Below, in pieces: positions 27,720-38,258 of a DNA stretch of 64,000 bases. The DNA is from Cyclobacteriaceae bacterium. Its GTDB lineage: Bacteria; Bacteroidota; Bacteroidia; Cytophagales; Cyclobacteriaceae. The DNA is taken from NCBI GenBank assembly GCA_019638235.1, contig JAHBUE010000001.1, forward strand, positions 854,492-918,491, read 5' to 3'. How positions within the stretch are numbered: the stretch's first letter is position 1; the number at the start of each line of letters is the position of its first letter. The notes under the pieces are model-generated. The model saw only the letters and a program-made list of their open reading frames with translations, was not told the DNA's origin and did no database searches. A program made the translations under genes and the position numbers.

Positions 27720-28301
27720 CTAAAACCCCAATTCCGCCAATTGTTTGCTGTTAACTCTAAGAAGTAATGAAAATTGGAAAGCCCGGTTTTTCTGTTTCAA
27801 TTCAGGGTCTTCATTAATATCGGAAAACCCGTGATAATACCGGGCGCCAATACCAATGTTGGGCGTAAAAAATTTCTCAATGCCAGCAAACGCCCCAAAA
27901 TCTCCATTGGTCAGATAAGTTCTGTTTCCTGTTATTTGAAAACCGATTTCGGGTCCAATATGAATATTCAGGTCTTTTACCGGATGAAGTTTTATGGCGC
28001 ATCCAACTTTTAGGTAGTCGATTGTAAGTGGCCCTACGGATTGCCCGTTACCTGCATCGACTTTACCAAACCCGAATTCGGAATAGGATAACTCGATTTG
28101 AGTAGAAATTTTATCCGTTTCCCCCATATTCAGGTTTGCGCCAAGATGGAGTGAGGCTATAGCTGGGGTTGTATAAGTTATACCCTCAGTTTTCCAAACC
28201 TGATAGGGAATGCTGACACCTATTCGGGCGCCAACTGTCTGCGCATAACCTGCGCCTGAGAGTATTGAAAGTAATATGAACCCAAAACAGCTTTTTTTCA
28301 T
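27720..28301 (-). CDS. Outer-membrane beta-barrel protein (porin-like, PorT type)
   Basis: A signal peptide ([12 protein letters not shown], cleavage near GYAQ) precedes about 170 residues of alternating strands such as [24 protein letters not shown] and [14 protein letters not shown], ending [10 protein letters not shown] near the C-terminus. This is the small outer-membrane barrel layout (PF13568-like). The start at MKK is chosen over a frame that runs into the prfC promoter region. It is divergent from prfC, with 41 bases between the start codons. Confidence 0.78.
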   Translation of the reverse strand: MKKSCFGFILLSILSGAGYAQTVGARIGVSIPYQVWKTEGITYTTPAIASLHLGANLNMGETDKISTQIELSYSEFGFGKVDAGNGQSVGPLTIDYLKVGCAIKLHPVKDLNIHIGPEIGFQITGNRTYLTNGDFGAFAGIEKFFTPNIGIGARYYHGFSDINEDPELKQKNRAFQFSLLLRVNSKQLAELGF

Positions 28302-28342
28302 TTTCTTTGCGGCTTGAAAATCAAAATGACTTAACAAGTATA

Positions 28343-29929
28343 ATGAGTTTAGTTCAGGAAATCAGCAAACGCAGAACCTTTGGCATCATCAGCCACCCCG
28401 ATGCCGGAAAAACCACGCTTACAGAAAAGCTCCTGCTGTTTGGCGGAGCCATCCAAAAGGCTGGTGCGGTTAAGTCATCGAAAATAAAAGACCACGCCCG
28501 CAGCGACTGGATGGAAATTGAAAAGCAACGCGGTATTTCTGTGGCTACTTCGGTAATGGGCTTTCATTATAAAGATGTAAAGATTAACCTGCTGGATACG
28601 CCCGGCCACCAGGATTTTGCCGAAGATACCTACCGCACCCTTACTGCAGTTGACAGCGTGATTATGGTGATTGACTGTGTGAAAGGTGTGGAGATACAAA
28701 CCGAAAAACTGATGGAGGTGTGCCGTATGCGCAACACGCCTGTTATCTGTTTTATAAATAAATTAGACAGGGAAGGTCGCGACCCGTTTGACTTGTTGGA
28801 TGAAATTGAAGAGAAGCTGAATATAAAAGTTCGTCCGTTAAGCTGGCCCATCAGTATGGGTAAAACGTTTAAAGGTGTTTACAGTTTGTATGAAAAAAAT
28901 TTGCACCTGTTTACGCCCAGTAAAATTACCGTTGAAGACGGAATTGAAATCAACGACATTAATAATACAGAGGTTGATAACTTAGTTGGCGAAAACAACG
29001 CCAAACAATTACGCCACGATGTTGAGTTGATAGAAGGTGTTTACCCTGATTTTAACATTGAAGATTACTTGAGTGGCAACGTTGCGCCCGTTTTCTTTGG
29101 CAGCGCGGTGAATAACTTTGGTGTTAAAGAGTTGTTGGATACGTTTATCCGCATTGCGCCTCCGCCTGTTCATCGCCACACCACCGTTCGCGTAGTAGAG
29201 CCTGATGAAAACAAGTTTACCGGGTTTATTTTTAAGATACACGCGAACATGGACCCCAAGCACCGTAACCGCATAGCGTTTCTCCGGGTTTGTTCAGGAA
29301 AATTTGAACGCGGCAGCAACTACTTTCATGTGCGGCAGGATAAGAGTATCCGCTTTTCAAACGCAACGGCTTTTATGGCGCAAGACCGCGAAACGGTTGA
29401 GGAGGCCTGGCCTGGCGACATTGTGGGTATTTATGATACCGGCAACCTGAAAATTGGCGACACCCTTACCGAGGGAGAGAAAATGCAGTACACAGGTATT
29501 CCCAGTTTTTCGCCTGAGATTTTCAAAGAAGTGCAAAACGTAGACGCCATGAAAACCAAGCAATTGGAAAAAGGACTTGTGCAACTGATGGAAGAAGGCG
29601 TGGCGCAGCTCTTTACCTACGAACTCGGAAATAAAAAAGTAGTAGGCGTAGTAGGTGCGCTTCAGTTTGAAGTTATTCAGTTCCGGTTAAAAAATGAATA
29701 CAGCGCAACGGTTCAGTTTGTGCCACAAAATATCTATAAGGCCTGCTGGATAAGCAGCAAGGACTCTAAAAAACTGGATGAGTTTATTGCATCCAAGCAG
29801 CGCCATATTGCACGCGATAAGGATGGCAAGCTGGTATTTATGGCTGAATCAAAAGGTTGGCTGCAAATGGTTCAGGAAAATTTTCCTGATATCAGTTTTC
29901 ACTTTACTTCCGAATTTAACGATACATAA
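28343..29929 (+). CDS. prfC: Peptide chain release factor 3
   Basis: The translational-GTPase motifs are G1 [10 protein letters not shown], the switch II segment DTPGHQDF and G4 NKLD ([12 protein letters not shown]). The [17 protein letters not shown] start and the [18 protein letters not shown] segment are typical of RF3 and separate it from EF-G. The start is the ATG at MSLVQEI. RF3 recycles RF1/RF2 from the ribosome after termination. It is convergent with the beta-lactamase-like gene, with two bases between stops. Confidence 0.96.
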   Translation: MSLVQEISKRRTFGIISHPDAGKTTLTEKLLLFGGAIQKAGAVKSSKIKDHARSDWMEIEKQRGISVATSVMGFHYKDVKINLLDTPGHQDFAEDTYRTLTAVDSVIMVIDCVKGVEIQTEKLMEVCRMRNTPVICFINKLDREGRDPFDLLDEIEEKLNIKVRPLSWPISMGKTFKGVYSLYEKNLHLFTPSKITVEDGIEINDINNTEVDNLVGENNAKQLRHDVELIEGVYPDFNIEDYLSGNVAPVFFGSAVNNFGVKELLDTFIRIAPPPVHRHTTVRVVEPDENKFTGFIFKIHANMDPKHRNRIAFLRVCSGKFERGSNYFHVRQDKSIRFSNATAFMAQDRETVEEAWPGDIVGIYDTGNLKIGDTLTEGEKMQYTGIPSFSPEIFKEVQNVDAMKTKQLEKGLVQLMEEGVAQLFTYELGNKKVVGVVGALQFEVIQFRLKNEYSATVQFVPQNIYKACWISSKDSKKLDEFIASKQRHIARDKDGKLVFMAESKGWLQMVQENFPDISFHFTSEFNDT

Positions 29930-29931
29930 GA

Positions 29932-30819
29932 TTAGCGGTTCACATAATCGTAAATTGTCTTCGACACAGCAGCCATCATTTCTTTGGCGCCTTCATCGTC
30001 TTTTACTTCTTTGGAAAGCAGCACCAATACATACGTTTTGCCATCGGGCAGAAAAACAATGCCTGAATCGTGGCGCACGCCTGTAATCCAACCGGTTTTG
30101 TGCGCTACCTTTACATCTTCCGGAAGCTTGCCGGGAATAACATTATTAAAGCGTTGGTCTAACAATACGTTGATCATCGCATCGCAGGCTTCTGCATTTA
30201 CAATTTCCTTACGGGCTATTCTTTCAAACAACAGCATCAGGTCGTAGGCAGTGGTTACGTTGTTCAGTCCTGCACGATAGGCTTTGCCGTCTTCCACTCC
30301 GCGCAGCACCTGTATGTTGTTCGCGCCTATGTCGCGGAGGGTTTGCGTTACATTGGTAGCGCCCACCTCTTCAATCACAATATTGGTAGCGAGGTTGCTG
30401 CTCCATATAATCATATCATACATGAGCGCGTACAGGGTTCTCTTTTCCCCGATGTGTTTGTAGATCAACGTATCACTGTCGTCAGTAGCGCTTAATGAGT
30501 AGGCACTGCTGTCAACAATGCTTTTAAATTCATTTATGATAACCACCGAATCGGTTAACGAAAATTTTCCTTCGGCCTCCTGTTTGTACAACTCTACCAT
30601 CACGGGTGTTTTCATAGTGCTGGCGGCATGAAAAATTTCGTGCTCACGAATCAGGATTTCCTCACCGGTTTGCAGGTCTTTAAAGGCAACGGCAAATATA
30701 CCTTCCTGCCCGGCAAGCTGTGTTTCGATTTCTTTTTTAACCGATTCTAATGTTGATGGCTTGTTGCAGGAGTACAGAGTGGCCATGAAGACCAGGGCAG
30801 TAATAATGCGATTAATCAT
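29932..30819 (-). CDS. Class A beta-lactamase-like serine hydrolase, lipoprotein
   Basis: A lipobox (TLYSC) follows a hydrophobic leader beginning MINRIITAL. Active-site elements of class A enzymes are visible: S-T-M-K (AASTMKTP), S-S-N in place of S-D-N (WSSNLATN), and K-T-G (VAHKTGWI). The omega-loop region GVEDGKAYRAGLNN may supply the general base but lacks the exact ExxLN spacing. True lactamase activity is therefore uncertain; related lipoproteins are often annotated only as serine hydrolases. The first 36 residues of the longer frame run into the rluA gene and are left out. Confidence 0.85.
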   Translation of the reverse strand: MINRIITALVFMATLYSCNKPSTLESVKKEIETQLAGQEGIFAVAFKDLQTGEEILIREHEIFHAASTMKTPVMVELYKQEAEGKFSLTDSVVIINEFKSIVDSSAYSLSATDDSDTLIYKHIGEKRTLYALMYDMIIWSSNLATNIVIEEVGATNVTQTLRDIGANNIQVLRGVEDGKAYRAGLNNVTTAYDLMLLFERIARKEIVNAEACDAMINVLLDQRFNNVIPGKLPEDVKVAHKTGWITGVRHDSGIVFLPDGKTYVLVLLSKEVKDDEGAKEMMAAVSKTIYDYVNR

Positions 30820-30885
30820 AAGTTTGCTTGAAATGGTTAGCCTAAAATAGTCAATTCTGTGTATCATTCTCAATACCTTTGAAAA

Positions 30886-31578
30886 ATGAATCATCCTTCT
30901 CTTGATATTCTCTACGAAGACAACCATCTGCTGGCCATAAACAAGCCTGCCGGTATGCTGGTGCAGGGCGATGTTACCGGTGATGTGCCCTTAGTGGAGC
31001 TTGGCAAACGGTATATCAAAGAAAAGTATGGTAAGCCCGGTGCGGTGTTTCTGGGGGTTGTTCACCGGTTAGACAGGCCCGTTAGCGGTGTGGTGATTTT
31101 TGCCCGCACATCAAAATCGCTTGAGCGAATGAATGCCTTGTTTCGCGACAGGCAAACAGAAAAAATTTACTGGGCCGTTGTGGGTTCAAAACCACCAAAA
31201 CCGGAAGACACACTCGTTCATTGGTTGCGAAAGGATGAAAAGAAAAACAAGACCACAGCGTTTTCGCGTGAAACGGAAAACACACTTCGTTCGGAACTGT
31301 CGTATAAGATTTTGCACCGGCAAGATGATTGCTATTTGGTAGAAGTAAAGCCTGTTACCGGCAGACCGCACCAGATTCGCGTACAGTTAGCTGCCATAGG
31401 GTGCCCGATACGCGGAGATGTTAAATATGGTTTTCCGCAGGCCAGCGATGACGGAAGAATATACCTGCACGCGCGTGCGCTTGAATTTGTACACCCGGTA
31501 AAAAAAGAGCGGCTGAAAATTACCGCTTCGCTTCCTGATGATAGTTTCTGGTATTACTTTGCCGACTTAGCAGTATAA
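30886..31578 (+). CDS. RluA family pseudouridine synthase
   Basis: The catalytic motif HRLDRPVSGVVIFA with the essential Asp, the N-terminal YEDNHLLAINKPAGML and the late PVTGRPHQIRVQLA are those of RluA/RluC/RluD-type enzymes. At 230 aa it has no S4 domain, matching the short RluA/TruC form. It isomerises uridine in rRNA or tRNA; the position cannot be inferred. The next gene starts two bases after its stop. Confidence 0.92.
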   Translation: MNHPSLDILYEDNHLLAINKPAGMLVQGDVTGDVPLVELGKRYIKEKYGKPGAVFLGVVHRLDRPVSGVVIFARTSKSLERMNALFRDRQTEKIYWAVVGSKPPKPEDTLVHWLRKDEKKNKTTAFSRETENTLRSELSYKILHRQDDCYLVEVKPVTGRPHQIRVQLAAIGCPIRGDVKYGFPQASDDGRIYLHARALEFVHPVKKERLKITASLPDDSFWYYFADLAV

Positions 31579-31580
31579 CT

Positions 31581-31898
31581 ATGGCACAGTGGATTGAGAA
31601 ATTAAAAAATCGGTGGAGTTTAAAAAACACCTGGCAGGTTGTGTTGGTGTTGATTGTTTTTGCCTGCACTGGTACCACCGTGTTGCTGATTAAGCGCCCG
31701 TTGTTTGCCTGGTGGTTTCCGGATGGCGACAAACCCTTATGGGCCTCAATTGCATATTATATTTTGATTTTCCCGATATACAATGTGTTCCTGTTGTTTT
31801 ACGGATTTATTTTCGGGCAATTCAAATTCTTCTGGGAGTTTGAGAAGAGGTTTTTCAACCGACTATTTCGCAGGACGAAAAACGACCCGGAGGGTTAA
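31581..31898 (+). CDS. Small membrane protein, DUF6787-like, 105 aa
   Basis: The start MAQWIEKLKNRW, a first membrane helix (VVLVLIVFACTGTTVLLI), a loop with WWFPDGDKPLW and a second helix (YYILIFPIYNVFLLFYG) ending in a basic tail resemble a conserved Bacteroidota family of small two-helix proteins (DUF6787, assigned from memory). It is two bases downstream of the pseudouridine synthase gene, so the two are co-transcribed. Function unknown. Confidence 0.72.
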   Translation: MAQWIEKLKNRWSLKNTWQVVLVLIVFACTGTTVLLIKRPLFAWWFPDGDKPLWASIAYYILIFPIYNVFLLFYGFIFGQFKFFWEFEKRFFNRLFRRTKNDPEG

Positions 31899-32111
31899 AA
31901 CCAAGCCCACGCTACAAAAAGGAAGGGCTTTCTACACGCTTTAGCAGAAAAAGCTGGACATTTCGTCCAAATTTCTTTTGCCGATTTCCAACCTTATGGT
32001 AAATTCTTGTGTCTAAAGAGTGAACTAACAACCAAACAGGGCCGAAATGGCAAGGTCGATTTCCTAAAATGACCTTTAACCCAAGTGATAGATAATTTAA
32101 AATCTGATCTT

Positions 32112-32585
32112 ATGGAAGATGGCAAAACATATAGATTTAAGATAGCATCGCCAATGATGCTATGTTTTTGTTTGATGTTACATGCTGGTTGCGAAACAAA
32201 TGGGCTTTCGAATCACAATCTGGAATGTAAGGTAAATGCTGTAGATGGTGCGCAAGATAATGTTATTGGAAAGTGGAGACTTGTCAAGCTGGAAGAAGTC
32301 TTTTATAATCCAAAAGTGACAGATTATTCTTGTTACATCATAATATATCATTTTAATGAAGAAGGTAAATTGTTAGTGAGCAGCAATATTGAAGAAAATA
32401 TAATATATGAGCCTGGGGAATACGACTATAGTTTCAATATTGGTACATTATATGAAGGCGGTGAAGAAAATTACACCTTAAAAATTAGCTCAATTAATTG
32501 GGCTTGTGGTATTCAAGAAAGCAACATGGCGTTAAATAACGCCCCTGTTGATGGACCAAAATTATATTTTGTTAGAATCGAATAA
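32112..32585 (+). CDS. Lipocalin-like lipoprotein
   Basis: A lipobox (MLHAGC) follows a hydrophobic leader; I use the ATG at MEDGKTYRF, since the nine residues before it add nothing. The mature part opens with VIGKWRLVKLEEV, the start pattern of lipocalin-like domains in Bacteroidota lipoproteins, and continues with beta-strands such as YIIIYHFNEEGKLLVSS. The protein is about 157 aa. It precedes a truncated secreted-protein frame by eight bases and the RAYT locus. Confidence 0.72.
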   Translation: MEDGKTYRFKIASPMMLCFCLMLHAGCETNGLSNHNLECKVNAVDGAQDNVIGKWRLVKLEEVFYNPKVTDYSCYIIIYHFNEEGKLLVSSNIEENIIYEPGEYDYSFNIGTLYEGGEENYTLKISSINWACGIQESNMALNNAPVDGPKLYFVRIE

Positions 32586-32593
32586 AGGCAACT

Positions 32594-32698
32594 ATGAGAA
32601 AAATAGTATCATTTGTGTCATTTATCTTTTTATTGTACCCCAGCCTTGGTTCGTGTCCGCACGAACCAAGAGATATTAAAACACTAAGTCATGGATAA
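32594..32698 (+). pseudogene. Truncated secreted-protein gene interrupted by a REP palindrome
   Basis: A frame starting eight bases after the lipoprotein stop encodes a clear signal peptide (MRKIVSFVSFIFLLYPS), and from codon 18 onward the codons are the REP palindrome itself, reading LGSCPHEP. The frame ends after 34 residues, overlapping the transposase start by eight bases. The simplest reading is that the second gene of a two-gene operon was cut by insertion of the palindrome-transposase unit. A genuine 34-residue lipoprotein is less likely. Confidence 0.5.
32645..32670 (+). repeat. REP-like palindrome, left of the RAYT gene
   Basis: CTTGGTTCGTG-tccg-CACGAACCAAG: perfect 11-bp arms and a 4-base loop, 20 bases before the transposase start. 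It is inverted in orientation relative to the two palindromes on the other side of the gene. Confidence 0.85.
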
Positions 32699-33248
32699 AA
32701 GTATATTTGAATATAAGCGAAAGTCATACATAGAGAAGGGAGAAATATACTTTTGGACAGCGACCATTAATAAATGGCAGAAGTTGCTGGAGAGCGATGT
32801 ATATAAGGATATAATTGTCAGATCGCTGGAATATTTGAGCGAGGCGGGAAAAATTGATGTGTTTGCGTTTGTTATTATGCCTAATCATATTCATCTCATT
32901 TGGAGGGTCAAGGAAAACAACGGTAAGGAGAATCCGCAGGGTTCATTTTTGAAATACACCGCACACGCGTTCAAAAAAATGCTGAAACAGGATGGGGAAT
33001 CATTGGCGAGCTATGCCGTAGAGGCGCATAATAAGCGTTATGAATTTTGGCAGCGGGATTCATTGGCCGTACATTTATATACACAAAAAGTTGCTTACCA
33101 AAAACTGGATTATATACACCTTAATCCGTTAGCAGAGCATTGGCAATTGGCAAAAGACCCTTGTGCGTACAGGTATTCAACAGCCAGATTTTATGAGCTT
33201 GGTGTAAAGGATTTTTTGTTTGTAAAAGATTTGAGGGACGAGTTTTGA
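32691..33248 (+). CDS. REP-associated tyrosine transposase (RAYT), Y1/HUH family
   Basis: The HUH nuclease motif is in VIMPNHIHLIW (His-Ile-His), preceded by FWTATI and followed by the C-terminal block FWQRDSL ... QKLDYIHLNPL that is typical of IS200-like (transposase_17) proteins of Bacteroidota. One of the Tyr residues in HLYTQKVAYQK or YIHLNP is the probable catalytic one. At 185 aa it is full-length. It is flanked by inverted palindromes, and its last 21 codons are duplicated downstream. RAYTs recognise and cut REP palindromes; they are usually single-copy domesticated transposases. Confidence 0.92.
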   Translation: MDKSIFEYKRKSYIEKGEIYFWTATINKWQKLLESDVYKDIIVRSLEYLSEAGKIDVFAFVIMPNHIHLIWRVKENNGKENPQGSFLKYTAHAFKKMLKQDGESLASYAVEAHNKRYEFWQRDSLAVHLYTQKVAYQKLDYIHLNPLAEHWQLAKDPCAYRYSTARFYELGVKDFLFVKDLRDEF

Positions 33249-33259
33249 GTTGTTTGAAG

Positions 33260-33281
33260 TGGTTCGTGAGGACACGAACCA
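33260..33281 (-). repeat. REP-like palindrome, copy 2
   Basis: TGGTTCGTG-agga-CACGAACCA on the plus strand, 9-bp arms and 4-base loop; read on the minus strand the loop is TCCT, close to the TCCG of the left copy. Confidence 0.85.
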
Positions 33282-33361
33282 AGGCGAAGATTTTATGAGC
33301 TTGGTGTAAAGGATTTTTTGTTTGTAAAAGATTTGAGGGACGAGTTTTGAGTTGTTTGAAG

Positions 33362-33383
33362 TGGTTCGTGAGGACACGAACCA
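33362..33383 (-). repeat. REP-like palindrome, copy 3
   Basis: Identical to copy 2 and located exactly 102 bases downstream inside the second tandem unit. Confidence 0.85.
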
Positions 33384-33417
33384 AAGCGAAGGTACATTGC
33401 CCGACTTTACAGAAAAC

Positions 33418-33448
33418 AAAAAAGCCACTCAAAACTGAATGGCTTTTT
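33418..33448 (-). terminator. Bidirectional terminator after atpC
   Basis: AAAAAGCCA pairs with TGGCTTTTT around a 12-base loop; the minus strand ends in TTTTTTG, the plus strand in TTTTTAT. It lies about 20 bases past the atpC stop and also closes the RAYT locus. Confidence 0.75.
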
Positions 33449-33469
33449 ATTTGACACTTCTTATAAGGG

Positions 33470-33715
33470 TTACTCCACAACCCCATCAGCCAACAAAATA
33501 ACTTTGTTGCTCAATACTTCAACAACTCCCCCGGTTATCCGGAGGGTTTGTTGTGCGCCTTTGTCTTTATATTCAACGGTGCCCTCTTTCAACAAGCTGA
33601 TGAGGGGGGCGTGGTTGTCCATAATCTGAAAAGAACCGTCAGCGCCCGGAAAGGTGGCAATGCTTACCTCGCCTTCAAAAACTTTCTTTTCGGGTGTTAA
33701 TATTTCTAATTGCAT
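33470..33715 (-). CDS. atpC: F1Fo ATP synthase epsilon subunit
   Basis: The beta-sandwich domain of the epsilon subunit is complete (MQLEILTPEKKVFEGEV, then FPGADGSFQIMDNHAPLIS and RITGGVVEVLSNKVILL). At 81 aa it lacks the C-terminal helical hairpin, as is usual in Bacteroidota, so it cannot perform the helix-based inhibition known in E. coli. It is 80 bases downstream of atpD; no other ATP-synthase gene is near, so atpDC form a separate unit. Confidence 0.95.
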   Translation of the reverse strand: MQLEILTPEKKVFEGEVSIATFPGADGSFQIMDNHAPLISLLKEGTVEYKDKGAQQTLRITGGVVEVLSNKVILLADGVVE

Positions 33716-33795
33716 TCTATCGGATTTGCGATTTCTGAATTAAGATTTGCGATTTATAGTCAATTCAAAAATCACAAATCTTAAATCTAAAATTA

Positions 33796-35322
<1,527 letters not shown>

Positions 35323-35400
35323 TTAATGGGTTTTTATGCTTGAAAACTTGCCCTTAAAGGCAGGTCTTGTTTACACTAAAAGCTATAGCGTAAGCAGGCG

Positions 35401-35431
35401 CAAAAGTAGAATTTTAGGGAGGAAGTACAAA
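35401..35431 (-). promoter_or_regulatory. Promoter of atpD-atpC
   Basis: On the minus strand TTTG, exactly 19 bases, then TACTTTTG: both elements fit the Bacteroidota primary sigma consensus (TTTG-N19-TAnnTTTG). The predicted leader is about 90 bases. Confidence 0.6.
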
Positions 35432-35520
35432 GCCTCCATCGCGAATTATTAAGGCCCGTTAAGAATAGAAGTGAATTGGTAAAAAGCCCATTTTTATTAT
35501 GCAAAAGCCCTTTTTAAGCA

Positions 35521-36768
35521 TCAATTCGCTTGCAGTTTTTCTGCCGATATGGTGTTGAGCGCAATGCGGAAGGTAGTGCCCTGGCTCTCTTCCGAAGCCT
35601 TCACGAAAATCCGCCCGTTGTGATACGCTTCAATGATGCGTTTGGCCAGCGCCAGGCCCAGCCCCCAGCCCCGTTTTTTGGTAGTAAACCCGGGCCTGAA
35701 AACCATATTGACTTTTGAGCGGGGTATTCCTTTTCCGGTATCGGATACGTCTATATACACTTTGTTGTCGCTGCCGCGTAAAATTTTAATGGCAATAGTG
35801 CCCGATGTGCCGATGGCATCTACGGCATTTTTACAGAGGTTTTCCAACACCCATTCAAACAGCGGGGTGTGTATCATGGCCTGGATGTTCTCGGACAGTG
35901 TGAAAATTTCAATCTTGATTTTTGATGAGATGCGTGGACGAAGGTAGTTCACCACGTTGTTAACTAAGGCCACAACATTTTCGGGTTTAAGCGAAGGCAC
36001 GGAGCCAATGCTGGAGAAACGTTCCGTAACAATGGTCAGTTTGGTTATGTCCTTTTCAAGTTCTGTTACTATCTCTTTGTTTTTGATGTTGGGGTCATCA
36101 CGCAGCACTTCTACCCAGGCCATTAATGATGATAGGGGCGTGCCCAATTGGTGCGCTGTTTCTTTTGCCAACCCTACCCACACGCGGTTTTGTTCAGCAA
36201 CTTTTGAGTAATTAAATGCCAGGTAGGCGATGAACCCAAAAATGGCAATAACCGAAAGTTGTATGAACGGGTAGGTGATAAGTTGTGTAAGCAAAAAAGA
36301 GTTGCGGTAATACACATAATTAATACCGAATGTTTCGCTGGTTTCGGGGTCGCGCAATGGAACTTCAATGGGGTCGTAATTACTCTTCATCCGGTTTAAT
36401 TCCTTTTGAAGAAATTCCTCTCTTCGTTCCTTTTTCCAGTTTTCGTTTACCTTGATGTTTCTGTAATTAACAATGGCTCCACTTCCTCCGTCAAGTAGTA
36501 TGATAGGTATAGATGTGTTTTGGTAAACGATTTCCTGGGCAATAAAATTAATGTCGCTGGAAGATTCGGATGTTGAATTGGCGGTGTATTCAAGCGCACG
36601 CGCAAAAAGCTCTACCTGTTGCCGTTCGCGTTTCTTCAACTGATCAACCAGCACGTTGGTGTAGTAAATTGACCCGGCACTGATAAGCACGGAAATAACC
36701 AGCACAATCCACTTTATGTTTGTGTTGCTTTCGTAGAAATCCGTTGATGGAACAGGTCGCTTACTCAT
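35521..36768 (-). CDS. Sensor histidine kinase with two membrane helices
   Basis: Helices at about residues 18-38 and 175-195 bracket a periplasmic domain of roughly 135 residues. The dimerisation domain has the variant H box KETAHQLGTPLSSL typical of a Bacteroidota kinase group, and the HATPase domain has ENLCKNAVDAI, DTGKGIP and GWGLGLALAKRI. No response regulator is adjacent. It is monocistronic, flanked by the atpD promoter region and the ABC exporter terminator. The signal is unknown. Confidence 0.9.
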   Translation of the reverse strand: MSKRPVPSTDFYESNTNIKWIVLVISVLISAGSIYYTNVLVDQLKKRERQQVELFARALEYTANSTSESSSDINFIAQEIVYQNTSIPIILLDGGSGAIVNYRNIKVNENWKKERREEFLQKELNRMKSNYDPIEVPLRDPETSETFGINYVYYRNSFLLTQLITYPFIQLSVIAIFGFIAYLAFNYSKVAEQNRVWVGLAKETAHQLGTPLSSLMAWVEVLRDDPNIKNKEIVTELEKDITKLTIVTERFSSIGSVPSLKPENVVALVNNVVNYLRPRISSKIKIEIFTLSENIQAMIHTPLFEWVLENLCKNAVDAIGTSGTIAIKILRGSDNKVYIDVSDTGKGIPRSKVNMVFRPGFTTKKRGWGLGLALAKRIIEAYHNGRIFVKASEESQGTTFRIALNTISAEKLQAN

Positions 36769-36855
36769 CCGGGATTAGTAGTATAAGGTGCTGCGGTAAC
36801 AGGTTGATTTCGTTCGTTAAATTATACAATAGAATTTCGATTGCATAATATGGAT

Positions 36856-36887
36856 AAACAAAAATAGCGGATGTATGCACCCGCTAT
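36856..36887 (-). terminator. Terminator of the ABC exporter operon
   Basis: On the minus strand ATAGCGG and CCGCTAT pair around a 10-base loop and are followed by TTTTTGTTT, about 25 bases past the permease stop. Confidence 0.7.
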
Positions 36888-36911
36888 CTGTAATCAGAAC
36901 CAATTTTCAGG

Positions 36912-38237
36912 TCAATTCTTCATCATAAACCACTTAGCCAGCACTTTGTAATTTACTTTAGTGCCGTGCATCAATATGCCTACGCGATAAATGCGCCCGG
37001 CAATCCAGGTAGTGAATACAAAACCGCCTATCAGCAATACTTGCGAAAGAATAAGTTGCCACAGGGGCGGGTTATACCCCAGGCGGCCAACCATAGCTAC
37101 CGGTGATGTGAACGGTATTATCGAGAACCAGAAACTTGCTGTACTGTCTGGCTCATTTAAAATAAACATGAACAACCCAAAGTAAGCAATGATAAGGGGC
37201 ATGGTAATGGGGAAGGTAAACTGTTGCGCTTCTTGTTGCGAATCAACAGCCGAACCTACGGCAGCAAACAACGCTCCGTACAGTAAGTATCCGCCTAAGA
37301 AGTAGAACGCAAAATTGAACACGATGTAGGTGTAAGGAATATCACTTATCGACTGCATGATGTTCATTATCTTCTCGTTGGATTTCGCGGCTTCTGCCAT
37401 TTCGGGATCATCCATTTGCTGCATTACCTGTTCCATAGCTTGTTGTTGCGGCATATTTAACCCGAACAAACTCATGGCAGCCGTAGAGAGCACACCGATA
37501 AGCAATGCCCAGATAGAAAATTGCAATAACCCGACAGAAGCTATACCGAGAATTTTACCCATCATTAACTGAAAGGGCTTTACGGACGACACAATTACTT
37601 CTACAATCTTGCTGGTCTTCTCTTCAATTACACCCAGCATAATTTGCATACCATAAATCAACACAAACATGTAGATGAGTACCCCTAATGCAAAACCCAG
37701 TATGTAAAAGATGGTGGAGTTACTCGCCTTCTCTTCACCGGTAGCGCTCAGGTTAACCGACTTCAGGTTAACGGAAGTCTTCAGGCTTTTTAATGTTTCT
37801 TTGTCGATGTTGAATTGTTCCAGTTTCAGGTCGTGTATGCGTTTCTCTACAAGGCTTTCCAACTCATCTATTTTCCTGATACTGGGGTTTTCCTTGCTGT
37901 AAAGGGTCATACCTTCTGGTTTTGACAGGTCGAAATCAGGAATGTAGAGCAACGCAAAGTGTGATGATTCGGTGTAGGTGGTTTTGGCGTGTTCAAGCGT
38001 GCCTTGTATCGTAACAAATTCAAACCTCGATGAGTTTTCAAAACTCATTTTCCCGCTTTCATCCAATACTTCCACTACAGAAATACTTGCGCTTTTTTCC
38101 TGCTTCATCAGAATGAAGGCCATGACACCAATAACGGCAGGGAAGATCAGTGGCACTAAAATGGTGGCAATGAGAAATGATTTCTTCTGAACACGGTTCA
38201 GGAATTCACGCTGCATGATAAGCCATATCTTGTTCAT
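36912..38237 (-). CDS. ABC exporter permease, NatB/ABC-2 type
   Basis: One N-terminal helix (residues 21-43), a large extracytoplasmic domain to about 170 and then five or six C-terminal helices make the NatB-like ABC-2 layout; landmarks are QREFLNRVQKKSFLIATI at the start and YGMQIMLGVIEEKTSKIVEV, the coupling-helix region. The ATPase gene lies 21 bases upstream, so the two make one transporter. Family members export sodium, drugs or peptides; the substrate cannot be read here. Confidence 0.88.
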   Translation of the reverse strand: MNKIWLIMQREFLNRVQKKSFLIATILVPLIFPAVIGVMAFILMKQEKSASISVVEVLDESGKMSFENSSRFEFVTIQGTLEHAKTTYTESSHFALLYIPDFDLSKPEGMTLYSKENPSIRKIDELESLVEKRIHDLKLEQFNIDKETLKSLKTSVNLKSVNLSATGEEKASNSTIFYILGFALGVLIYMFVLIYGMQIMLGVIEEKTSKIVEVIVSSVKPFQLMMGKILGIASVGLLQFSIWALLIGVLSTAAMSLFGLNMPQQQAMEQVMQQMDDPEMAEAAKSNEKIMNIMQSISDIPYTYIVFNFAFYFLGGYLLYGALFAAVGSAVDSQQEAQQFTFPITMPLIIAYFGLFMFILNEPDSTASFWFSIIPFTSPVAMVGRLGYNPPLWQLILSQVLLIGGFVFTTWIAGRIYRVGILMHGTKVNYKVLAKWFMMKN

Positions 38238-38258
38238 AAGTAATGTAGGATTGAAAGG

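Larger units (their letters stand above)
33186..33389 (+). repeat. Tandem duplication: two 102-bp copies of RAYT 3' end plus palindrome
   Basis: The unit 33186-33287 is repeated at 33288-33389 with a single difference (AAGGCGA versus AAAGCGA). Each unit holds the last 20 codons and stop of the transposase followed by 39 bases including one palindrome. The second copy is not translated with the gene. Confidence 0.95.

Noticed and set aside
30874..30881. TACCTTTG just before the pseudouridine synthase start
   Set aside because: It matches the -7 consensus but leaves almost no room for a leader (start five bases later), and there is no -33 box; probably chance or a leaderless case that cannot be decided.
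33121..33486. A 121-codon minus-strand frame with an internal 34-residue repeat
   Set aside because: The repeat is only the 102-bp tandem duplication (34 codons) read antisense to the transposase gene.
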